From assembly GCF_029960785.1 (NCBI RefSeq), contig NZ_JASBQE010000003.1, forward strand, positions 283,580 through 347,579: a stretch of DNA of 64,000 nucleotides. Direction: 5' to 3'. Position numbers and translations under genes: made by a program. Source of the stretch: Polyangium sp. 15x6. GTDB lineage: Bacteria > Myxococcota_A > Polyangia > Polyangiales > Polyangiaceae. The notes beneath the pieces were generated by a model. That model saw nothing but the letters and a program-made list of their open reading frames with translations. It was not told the origin of the DNA and did not search any database. Below, piece by piece: positions 43,845 to 52,674 of this stretch (its first letter is position 1; every line of letters begins with the position of its first letter).

Positions 43845-44452
43845 TGGCGCCCTCGCTGCCCGCGCGCATTCAGGCAGCGCTCGAAGGCACGTACGGCATC
43901 CCGGAAGCGCCCTCGGTGGAGGACTTCATCCGGCCGATCGACGCTTCGGAAGACGAAGGGCGCGAGGTCCTCTTCGTGCGCGAGGACGAGGACGGCATCT
44001 CGCTCTTGCTCCACCTGCCGCGCGCGGCGCTCGAAGCGAAGAACCTGCCGTTCGATCTGCTCTGCCAGGTGGTCGAGGGCGTGAGCCATTTCCTCTACCT
44101 GGCCGAGCGCGCGCGGCGTGAGCTGCCGCTCACGCAGCTCGAGCTCGAGCTCCAGGCCGAGGTCGACAAGTACGTTCTGTTCGTGCACGGCCCGCTCGCC
44201 GCGCGCCGCTTCGATCCCGGCCGCGCGGCCCGCATGCGCGCGCGGCTCTTCGAGGCCGTGGCGTATCTCCACCCGCCGGGCACCGAGCGCGGCGATCGCT
44301 ACCGCCTCGCGAACGATCTCGCCGCCCGCTTCGCCGGCAGGCTCGAAGAGACCTTCGCGCGGCGCGGCCACTTCGACCGGATGCGCCGCGCGCTTCGCTC
44401 CTTCTACGCGGCCGGACAATCCGACAAGATCACGCTTGCCCGTGCGGCCTAG
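43844..44452 (+). CDS. Uncharacterised protein, coupled to the previous gene
   Basis: A 202-residue soluble protein, by chance the same length as its neighbour. It is acidic at the N-terminus (SVEDFIRPIDASEDEGREVLFVREDEDG) and then mainly helical, with LPFDLLCQVVEGVSHFLYLAERARRELPLTQLELELQAEVDKYVLF. The ATG at 43844 is entered from the overlapping stop of the first gene. The C-terminus overlaps the stop of the opposite SDR gene by 4 nt. No motif gives a function; the pattern of two helical proteins suggests a complex. Confidence 0.72.
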   Translation: MAPSLPARIQAALEGTYGIPEAPSVEDFIRPIDASEDEGREVLFVREDEDGISLLLHLPRAALEAKNLPFDLLCQVVEGVSHFLYLAERARRELPLTQLELELQAEVDKYVLFVHGPLAARRFDPGRAARMRARLFEAVAYLHPPGTERGDRYRLANDLAARFAGRLEETFARRGHFDRMRRALRSFYAAGQSDKITLARAA

Positions 44453-45456
44453 ACCATCCCGTTCGTCCGGAAATACTCGATCGCGCGCTCGACCGAGGTC
44501 CGGAGCGGCGTGCACGGCATGCCGAGCTCGCGCCGCGCTTTCTCGCCGCTGAAGTACGCGTACTCCTGCATGTACCGGACGCTCTTGTACGTGGCGAGCG
44601 GCGGCGCGTGGCTCACGTGATCCGACCAGAATTCGAGGCCGGCGGCCATGGTCCGCGCGAGGCCCGAGGGGATCGGCAGCCGCGGCGGCTTCTTCCCCGC
44701 GACCTCGGCCACGAGCTCGAGGAACGCGCCGAACGTGACGTTGTGGTTTCCCAGGATGTACCGCTCGCCGAAACGCCCGCGCGTCTCGGCCGCGACGTGC
44801 GCCGTCGCGACGTCGTCCACGTCCACCGCGCAGAACCCGCCTTTCCCCACGCCGGGCATCTTTCCCTGGAGGAACGACAGGATGATCCCGCCCGTCGGCG
44901 TGGGCCCGATGTCGCGCGGGCCGAACGGGAACGCGGGGTTCACGATCACCACGGGAAAACCCGCCTCGGCGAGGCGCGTGACGACCCGCTCGGCGTGGTA
45001 CTTCGACGCGATGTAGTCGTTCGCGATGTTCCAGAGGTTCCACGGCGTCGACTCGTCCGCGGGCGTCCCGTCCTCCTTCAAGCCGACGGCTGCGATCGAG
45101 GACGTGTAGATCACGCGACGCACGCCCACGTCGCGGGCCGCGAGGAGCGAGGTCAACGTGCCCTCGATGTTGACGCGGTGGATCGGCGTCGGATCGGGCA
45201 TCCACACCTTGTAGATCGCCGCGAGGTGGTAAAACGCGCCCGCGCCTTCGAGCGCCTTGCGCATGCCTACCGCGTCGCAGACGTCGACCTCGACCTGCTC
45301 GACACGATCCGCGGGCAAACCCGCGAGGTTTTTCGGATTGGCGCCGGGTTCGACGAGCGCGCGTACCTTGCGGCCCGCTTCGAGGAGCTTGCGCACGACG
45401 GCCGAGCCGATGAATCCCGTGGCGCCGCTCACGGCGGCGAGGTCCTGGGTGGTCAT
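44449..45456 (-). CDS. Extended short-chain dehydrogenase / NAD-dependent epimerase
   Basis: A 335-residue extended SDR. The NAD(P) site is VSGATGFIGSAVVRKL, and catalytic residues are the Ser of TSSIA and the YIASK motif (Tyr-x3-Lys, residues about 148-152). The central NPAFPFGPRDIGPTPTGG block and the C-terminal RELGMPCTPLRTSVERAIEYF resemble HpnA-type hopanoid-associated sugar epimerases and dihydroflavonol-4-reductase-like enzymes. Substrate specificity cannot be read. It overlaps the stop of the unknown gene by 4 nt and has no operon partner. Confidence 0.88.
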   Translation of the reverse strand: MTTQDLAAVSGATGFIGSAVVRKLLEAGRKVRALVEPGANPKNLAGLPADRVEQVEVDVCDAVGMRKALEGAGAFYHLAAIYKVWMPDPTPIHRVNIEGTLTSLLAARDVGVRRVIYTSSIAAVGLKEDGTPADESTPWNLWNIANDYIASKYHAERVVTRLAEAGFPVVIVNPAFPFGPRDIGPTPTGGIILSFLQGKMPGVGKGGFCAVDVDDVATAHVAAETRGRFGERYILGNHNVTFGAFLELVAEVAGKKPPRLPIPSGLARTMAAGLEFWSDHVSHAPPLATYKSVRYMQEYAYFSGEKARRELGMPCTPLRTSVERAIEYFRTNGMV

Positions 45457-45707
45457 GGTGCGCCTCCATGCTCGCCCGAGTTTGCGTCCGAGGGAACGAG
45501 GTACGTCGCGGCGAAGTTCGTCCGGCGCTCCCCGATGCGCGTCAGCGTGTAGGGGCAGGACTCTACGATGGTATCGGGAATGTCCAGGCGTTTTCGTTGC
45601 TCGAGGGCCGGGACGCCTACGCCGGGCCTCCGAAGCGCTGTGGTGAAAGTGCCCGGCGCATGTAGGCCTTGACCTTCTCCCCTTCGACGTACTCTCATCC
45701 CGAAACG

Positions 45708-46478
45708 ATGTCGTCCGCCAGCACCAGCACGAAGCCTCTTACCGTCGTCGTCGCCGAGGACGAGCCCGCCATGCTGAGCCTGGTGGCGCGGCATTTGAAG
45801 ACCCTCGGCTTCCAGGTTCACGATGCCGCCGACGGCGAGACCGCCTGGCGCCTGACGCAGCAGCATCGCCCGGATCTGGTGATGCTCGACGTGATGATGC
45901 CGCAGATGAGCGGCTGGGAAGTCGCGAAGCTCGTCAAGGCACCGGGCGCCGCGGGCGGAACGCTCGCGAACACGCCCGTCCTCATGCTCACGGGCATCGG
46001 CGAGAGCATGAACGCGATGACCTCGCCGCTCTTCGCCGACGGCTGGCTCGACAAGCCGTTCGAGTTCGCCAAGCTCGACGAGAAGATCCGCGAGCTGCTC
46101 GCGAAGTACGGCAAGGACATGCCGCCGCGCCGCGCGCTCGACGACGCCGACCTCGACGAGGAGCCGGCCGAGGAAGCCGCGCCCGCGCCCGCGCCGAAGC
46201 CCGCGCGCGCCGCGAAGAAGGCGACGAAGAAGCCGGCGAAGAAGGCTGCCGCGAAGAAGGCCGGAAAGGCCACGGCGAAGGCCGCCAAGACCACGAAGAA
46301 GGCGGCCGCGAAGGCCGCGGCGCCGGCGAAGAAAACGGCCGCGAAGAAGGCCACGAAGAAGGCTGCGGGCGGCAAGGCGGCTGCGACGAAGAAGGCGGCG
46401 CCCACGAAGGCGAAGTCGACCGCGGGGCGGAAGTCGACGGCGAAAAAGCCCCGCGCGGCCGCGCGTCGATCGAGCTGA
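45708..46478 (+). CDS. Response regulator with histone H1-like Lys/Ala-rich tail
   Basis: The 256-residue product has a receiver domain at residues 10-135: acidic pocket AEDEP, phospho-acceptor Asp61 in LVMLDVMMPQMSGW, Thr95, and Lys116 in LDKPF. An acidic/Pro hinge (about 145-165) leads to a roughly 90-residue tail of KAAKK/PAKKA units, as in histone H1 or AlgP. A DNA-compacting or nonspecific DNA-binding output controlled by phosphorylation is plausible. No helix-turn-helix is present. The ATG at 45708 lacks a good Shine-Dalgarno. No kinase gene is adjacent, so the cognate kinase is elsewhere. Confidence 0.88.
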   Translation: MSSASTSTKPLTVVVAEDEPAMLSLVARHLKTLGFQVHDAADGETAWRLTQQHRPDLVMLDVMMPQMSGWEVAKLVKAPGAAGGTLANTPVLMLTGIGESMNAMTSPLFADGWLDKPFEFAKLDEKIRELLAKYGKDMPPRRALDDADLDEEPAEEAAPAPAPKPARAAKKATKKPAKKAAAKKAGKATAKAAKTTKKAAAKAAAPAKKTAAKKATKKAAGGKAAATKKAAPTKAKSTAGRKSTAKKPRAAARRSS

Positions 46479-46500
46479 CGACGCGAGAGTCGGTACGAGG

Positions 46501-46545
46501 AGGGCGCGGCGGACGGTCTTCGTCCGAAGCGCCCTTCGTCGTTTG
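46501..46545 (+). terminator. Terminator-like hairpin after the response regulator gene
   Basis: AGGGCGC (46501-46507) pairs with GCGCCCT (46529-46535), with an inner CGGAC/GTCCG stem, followed by TCGTCGTTTG. It is 23 nt after the stop. The T tract is imperfect. Confidence 0.6.
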
Positions 46546-46767
46546 TGGCTGCTTTCGGGCTGCGAGGTTCCTGGAGGCGGGTAGGGGGGAGCCCCGAACG
46601 TGCTTGCTCCCTGGGGGAATCATCCAGGCACATGGCGCGTAAGATCGCGATGCGCGGCGCGTTCCCAAGGTTAGGAACTTACGGGCGCTCGAAACGTCAA
46701 CAGCTACAATGACGCCCCTCACCACCCGGCGATCGGTCCTCCCGGGGCGATCGGAGCGACTTCTACC

Positions 46768-48759
46768 GTGAGCGATCACCGTACCCAAGGGCTCTCTCGC
46801 ATCCGCCGCGCCGCCGCGATCGTCTCGCTCCGGCTGCGCATCGCGCGGGCCGTACGTTATCTGCCGAACGCGCTCACGCTGGCGTTCGCCGTCGTCGCCG
46901 GCACCCTCGCGTGCCGCAAGTTGTTCCCCGACCACCTCTCCGAAGAGCGCGCGCGCCACATCTTGATCGGCGCCGCCGCGGCCGTCGTCGCCGTGGCGCT
47001 CGTGGGCCTGCTCCGCAAGCTCCCGCCGCGGGCCGGGACGATCGCGCTCGATCGCCACCACAAGTTCCATGACCGGCTCACGAACGCGCTCGCCTTCGAC
47101 GCCCTCGATGCCTCCAAGCGCACGCCGCTCATGGAGGTGGCCATCGACGACGCGTGTGAGAACGCGCGGGATCTGAAGCCCAGCAAAGCCGCGCCGATTC
47201 GTTTGCCCTCCGACTATCTCGCGGCGCTCTTCGTGGGCATCGGCGCGGTCGCGCTCGCGCTCTTCGAGATCCGCACGCAGATCAAGGAGGCGCCGCCGCA
47301 GCTCCGCACGATCGACGCGGTCGCGCTCTCGGACGACGATCTGGAGCTCTTCCGCGAGGCCGCGAAGGAGCTCGCGAAGAAGGATCAGACGCCCGAGGTG
47401 CAGGCCGCGATCGAGCGGTTCAACCAGCTCGTCGAGGACATCGCGAACAAGCGGCTCGATCGCACCGAGGCCTTCCGCAAGATGGAGGCCATCGAGCGTG
47501 ATCTTCTGAAGGGCGCCGAGGCCGATCGGAAGGCGCTCGAAGAGGCGCTCGAGCAGATGGGCAAGGACCTCGAATCGAGTGAGCTCTCGAAGCCCGTCGG
47601 CGAGTCGCTGAAGAAGAAGGACCTCGAGAAGGCGAAGAAGGACCTGAAGGAGCTCGCCGAGCGCCTGCGCGACGGGAAGAAGAAGCCCGACAAGGCCTCG
47701 CTCGAGCGGCTCAAGGACGCGCTGAAGAAGGCCTCCGATCGGCAAAAGGAGGCGCTCGCCGCGATCAACGAGAAGCGCGCCGAGGCCCGCGAGGAGCTGC
47801 TCAAGAAGAAGCAAAAGAAAAACGAGCAGGACGGCGGTCCGCAGGACGAGCAAGAGGAGCGCCTGCTCAAGAAGAAGGAGCGCGAGCTCGAGCGGCTCGA
47901 TCGCGACGCGGAGAAGCAGGAGCGGCTCGGGCGGCAGCTCGACAAACTCGATCGCGCGCTCGCGAAGGCGGCCGAGGATCTGCTGCGCGAGCTCGGCGCG
48001 TCCGCCGAGGATCTCGAACAGGCGGCCGAGGACATCAACCGCATGCAGCAGGAGGAGATGTCCGAGAAGGAGAAGGAAGAGCTCCGGCAGCGGCTCGAAG
48101 AGCTGCGCGAGATGCTCCGGCAGCAGGGGCAATCGGGCAAGCAGCGCATGGCTCGCATGCTTCGCTTCGGCAAACGCGCGCGGGGCGGGCAGGGGCAAGG
48201 TCAGCCGCAGCAAGGCCAGGGCCAGCAAGGCCAGGGGCAAGAGGGCCAGGACGGCCAAGAGGGCCAGGACGGCGAGGGCCAGGACGGCCAGAACGGCCAG
48301 AACGGCGGCCAGCAGAGCGGTGGTCAGGGCAAACAGTGGGTGATCGGCCCCGGCGGCAAGAAGATGCTCGTGCTCTCGCAAGGCGGCGGGCAGGGGCAAG
48401 GCCAGGGCGAGGGCCAGGGGCAAGGCCAGGGCGAGGGCCAGGGGCAGGGCGGTCAGGGCACGGAGCCGGGCGGCAAGGGCGTCGGCTCGGGGCACGACGG
48501 CGATATCGCCGGCAAGCGCACCGATCCCAAGATGGGGACGCAGGACGTGCAGGCCCAGGGCCTCGACAGCGGGGGCGGCCCGTCGAACAGCGAGGTGATC
48601 CTCGCGGCGGCCGAGAAGGGCTTCCGGGGCGGCGGCTACAAGAAGGTCTTCACGCAGTACAGGACCGTCGCCGAGGAGCAAATCAACAAAGAAAAGGTGC
48701 CCGACGGGTACCGATTCTACGTGCACCGCTATTTCCAGCTCATTCGACCCAGGGAGTGA
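46768..48759 (+). CDS. Membrane protein with long coiled coil and Gly/Gln-rich region, first gene of the MoxR/VWA operon
   Basis: A 663-residue protein starting with GTG at 46768 (GGAG 11 nt upstream). Three hydrophobic segments occur in the first 170 residues (LTLAFAVVAGTLACR, ILIGAAAAVVAVALVGLL, YLAALFVGIGAVALALF). The middle (190-450) is charged and heptad-rich, rich in Lys, Glu and Leu. Residues about 470-560 are a low-complexity GQGQ/GQEGQDGQ stretch, and the end (SEVILAAAEKGFRGGGYKKVFTQYRTVAEEQINKEKVPDGYRFYVHRYFQLI) is ordered. It resembles the DUF4175-type large membrane proteins that sit in MoxR operons. The last part contains a conserved-looking tyrosine-rich motif. It probably anchors or couples the VWA proteins of the operon. 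Confidence 0.85.
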   Translation: MSDHRTQGLSRIRRAAAIVSLRLRIARAVRYLPNALTLAFAVVAGTLACRKLFPDHLSEERARHILIGAAAAVVAVALVGLLRKLPPRAGTIALDRHHKFHDRLTNALAFDALDASKRTPLMEVAIDDACENARDLKPSKAAPIRLPSDYLAALFVGIGAVALALFEIRTQIKEAPPQLRTIDAVALSDDDLELFREAAKELAKKDQTPEVQAAIERFNQLVEDIANKRLDRTEAFRKMEAIERDLLKGAEADRKALEEALEQMGKDLESSELSKPVGESLKKKDLEKAKKDLKELAERLRDGKKKPDKASLERLKDALKKASDRQKEALAAINEKRAEAREELLKKKQKKNEQDGGPQDEQEERLLKKKERELERLDRDAEKQERLGRQLDKLDRALAKAAEDLLRELGASAEDLEQAAEDINRMQQEEMSEKEKEELRQRLEELREMLRQQGQSGKQRMARMLRFGKRARGGQGQGQPQQGQGQQGQGQEGQDGQEGQDGEGQDGQNGQNGGQQSGGQGKQWVIGPGGKKMLVLSQGGGQGQGQGEGQGQGQGEGQGQGGQGTEPGGKGVGSGHDGDIAGKRTDPKMGTQDVQAQGLDSGGGPSNSEVILAAAEKGFRGGGYKKVFTQYRTVAEEQINKEKVPDGYRFYVHRYFQLIRPRE

Positions 48760-48811
48760 GCGGCGCGCGCGGGCACGATTGGTTTTTCCAAGTAGAACGA
48801 TAGGGGAAGAG

Positions 48812-49813
<1,002 letters not shown>

Positions 49814-49827
49814 GGACCGTCCTCGCC

Positions 49828-50775
49828 ATGGGTGTGCTCGAGTTCCTGGGGCTCCGGCCCGACAAGCCGTCCTTGCGCCGCGGCGGCGCGGCCGGCGAAG
49901 ACGACCTCTTCGACGACGAGTTCCAGCGCAAGCTCGAGTACCTCGCGATGGTGAGCCGTCGCGTCTTCTCGGGCGCGATGCGCGCCGAGCGCCGGACGAA
50001 GAAGACGGGCTCGGGCATCGAGTTCGCCGATCACCGCGACTACGCGCCCGGCGACGACATCCGCTACCTCGACTGGAACGCCTACCAGAAGTTCGATCGG
50101 CTTCTGATCCGGCTCTACGAGGAGGAAGAGGATCTCGCGATCTACTTCATCCTCGACACGTCCTCGTCGATGGGCTTCGGCGAAGGCGAGAAGCTCCGGC
50201 AGGCGAAGCGCCTCTGCGCGGCGCTCGCGTACGTCGGGCTCGCGAACCTCGATCGGATCGCGATCGTCGCGGCCACGGACGAGATCAGCGGGCGGATGCC
50301 GACGACGCGCGGCAAGGCGCGCATCTTCCGCATCTTCCGCTTCCTCAACGGCGTGAAGGCCGAGGGCCCGACGGACCTCGGCACGGCGATGAAGACGTTC
50401 GTCGCGCAGCACAAGCGCCGCGGCCTCGCCGTGCTGCTCACCGATCTCTACGATCCGGAGGGCTTCGAGCGCGGGATCAACGTGCTGCGTTTCAACCGCT
50501 TCGAGCCCTACGTGATCCACCTCGTGGATCGGCACGACGCGCGGCCCGACATCAAGGGCGACGTGCGCGTCTACGACTGCGAAACGGGTACGGAGCGCGA
50601 GGTCACGGTCACGGCCAAGGTGCTCGAAAAATACCAGCAGGCGTACGACGGATACCTGGACGAGGTGCAGCGGTTCTGCACGACGCGCCAGGTGAGTTAC
50701 TTCCGCGCCGACGTCGACGTGTCCTTCGACGAGCTCATCCTCCGCGTCTTCCGCCGCGGCGGCTTCCTCCGGTAG
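49828..50775 (+). CDS. DUF58 (VWA-like) protein
   Basis: A 315-residue soluble protein of the DUF58 family with the hallmark GSGIEFADHRDYAPGDDIRYLDWNA and an intact MIDAS, DTSSSMG, at about residue 110. Starts 14 nt after the moxR stop. The family is a standard MoxR partner and is thought to bind it through the VWA fold. Confidence 0.93.
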   Translation: MGVLEFLGLRPDKPSLRRGGAAGEDDLFDDEFQRKLEYLAMVSRRVFSGAMRAERRTKKTGSGIEFADHRDYAPGDDIRYLDWNAYQKFDRLLIRLYEEEEDLAIYFILDTSSSMGFGEGEKLRQAKRLCAALAYVGLANLDRIAIVAATDEISGRMPTTRGKARIFRIFRFLNGVKAEGPTDLGTAMKTFVAQHKRRGLAVLLTDLYDPEGFERGINVLRFNRFEPYVIHLVDRHDARPDIKGDVRVYDCETGTEREVTVTAKVLEKYQQAYDGYLDEVQRFCTTRQVSYFRADVDVSFDELILRVFRRGGFLR

Positions 50776-50778
50776 GCC

Positions 50779-52674
50779 ATGCATTTCGTCGGCGTCCCGC
50801 TCGCGACCCTGCTCCAGATCGGCGCCCTCGCCGGCAGCGTGGTCGTCGTCTTCTACATCCTGAAGCTGCGCCGGCGCCCCGTCGCCGTGCCCTTCGAGAA
50901 GCTCTGGGAGCGCATCCTGCGCGACAAGGAGGCGACGAGCCTCTTCTCGCAGTTGAAGCGCTTCCTCTCGCTCCTCCTGCAGCTCGCGCTCCTCGCGCTG
51001 CTCCTCCTCGCGCTCGGCGATCCGCGCCCCGCGGCGAACATCCTCGAAGGCCGGAACATCATCGTGCTCGTCGACGCGAGCGCGAGCATGAAGGCCACGG
51101 ACGCCGCGCCGTCGCGCATCGATGCCGCGAAGGACGAGGTCAAGCGCATGGTCCGCGGCCTCTCGGGCAGCGATCGCATGCTCATCGCGCAGATGGATGC
51201 GGCCGTGACGCCGCTCTCCACGATGACGAGCGAGATCCCCGATCTCGAAGCGGCCGTCGCGTCGATCAAGGCCACGGACGCGAGCGCCGACTTCGCGCGG
51301 GCCTTGCGCTTCGGGGCCGACACGCTGCGGGGCCTCTCCTCGCCGGAGATCATCGTCGTGTCCGACGGCGCGCTCGGCCCCGCTGTCGATGGGGCCGGTC
51401 CCGTCGAGCTCGGCGACGTGCGGATCTCGTACCTGCCCATCGGATCGCGCGCGACGAACGTCGCGATCACGGGCTTCTCGGTGCGGCGCTACCCGCTCGA
51501 CAAGAGCCGCTACGAGGTGATGCTCGAGGTCACGAACACGAACGAAGAGCCGGTCGACGTCGAGCTCTCGCTCTTCGGCGACGGGCAGCTCACGGACCTC
51601 TCGCAGATCCGGCTCGGGCCGAAGGAGCGGCTGCCGCGCTTCTATCCGAACCTCTCGGGCGCGTCGAAGACGCTCGAGGCGAAGATCGCCTACGCGAACG
51701 GCAGCCGCGACGATCTACCCGCCGACGATCACGCCTTCGCGCTCTTACCCGAGCGCAGGCGGGCCCGCGTGCAGGTCGTCACGACGGGCAACATGTTCCT
51801 CGAAGCGGCGCTCCTGCTCGACGAGTACCTCGAGGTCACGTCGATCGATCCGTCGCGCTACCCGGCCAAGGGCAACTTCGACGTGACCATCTTCGACGGC
51901 GTGACGCCGAACGTCGCGCCGGGGAGCGGCAGCCTGCTCTACCTGAACCCCTCGGGCGAGAACGTGCCGTTCGAGGTGGGCAAGCCCGTCGAAGATACGG
52001 ATCCGAACTATCGGCTCGGCTTCGACGAGCTCGACGAGAAGCACCCGATCCTCCGCTACACGGTCCTCTCGGACGTCAACATCGGGCGCGCGCGTCCGCT
52101 GAAGGGCGAGAAGGAGGACAAGGTGATCGGCAAGAGCTACAAGGGGCCGATCCTGATCGCCGGCAGCCGCGCGGGCGTGAAGTTCGTCGCGCTCGGCTTC
52201 GACATCCGCGAGAGCGATTTTCCGCTGCGGATCTCCTGGCCGCTCTTCCTGCTCAACACGATCAACGAGTTCGTCGAGGAGGACGTCCAGTACATCTCCT
52301 CCTTCCGCACGGGCACGGTCTGGCAGATCCCGGCCTCGTCCGCGGCGGCCACCGCGACGCTCGAATTGCCCGATGGAACGAAGCGCGATGTGCCCGTGAA
52401 GGACGGACGCGCGGTCTTCCTCGGCCAGCAAGCTGGCTTCTACAAGCTGTCCACGGGCCCCGACGAGACCACGACCTTCGCGGCGAACCTCGTCGATCCG
52501 GCCGAGAGCGTGATCAAACCGGCGACCGAGCTCGTCGTCGGCGGGCGCGCGGCAGGCCCCGTCGGTGAGTTCAAGGTCGGCGTGCGGCGCGAGATCTGGA
52601 TCTACTTGCTCGCCGCGGTGCTCCTCGTCACCGCGATCGAGTGGCTCACGTACCATCGGAGGGTGACGGTGTGA
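50779..52674 (+). CDS. BatA-like membrane VWA protein
   Basis: A 631-residue protein with two N-terminal membrane helices (LLQIGALAGSVVVVFYILKLRRR and FLSLLLQLALLALLLLALG), a VWA domain with MIDAS DASASM (about residue 97), an ordered region of about 300 residues (NVAITGFSVRRYPLDKSRYEVMLEVTNTNEEPVDVELSL is a beta-sandwich-like stretch), and a C-terminal helix (IYLLAAVLLVTAIEWL). The VWA domain follows the second helix, as in BatA. The start codon lies 3 nt after the DUF58 stop, and the next gene overlaps its stop (GTGA). It should be part of an inner-membrane VWA complex served by MoxR. Confidence 0.9.
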   Translation: MHFVGVPLATLLQIGALAGSVVVVFYILKLRRRPVAVPFEKLWERILRDKEATSLFSQLKRFLSLLLQLALLALLLLALGDPRPAANILEGRNIIVLVDASASMKATDAAPSRIDAAKDEVKRMVRGLSGSDRMLIAQMDAAVTPLSTMTSEIPDLEAAVASIKATDASADFARALRFGADTLRGLSSPEIIVVSDGALGPAVDGAGPVELGDVRISYLPIGSRATNVAITGFSVRRYPLDKSRYEVMLEVTNTNEEPVDVELSLFGDGQLTDLSQIRLGPKERLPRFYPNLSGASKTLEAKIAYANGSRDDLPADDHAFALLPERRRARVQVVTTGNMFLEAALLLDEYLEVTSIDPSRYPAKGNFDVTIFDGVTPNVAPGSGSLLYLNPSGENVPFEVGKPVEDTDPNYRLGFDELDEKHPILRYTVLSDVNIGRARPLKGEKEDKVIGKSYKGPILIAGSRAGVKFVALGFDIRESDFPLRISWPLFLLNTINEFVEEDVQYISSFRTGTVWQIPASSAAATATLELPDGTKRDVPVKDGRAVFLGQQAGFYKLSTGPDETTTFAANLVDPAESVIKPATELVVGGRAAGPVGEFKVGVRREIWIYLLAAVLLVTAIEWLTYHRRVTV

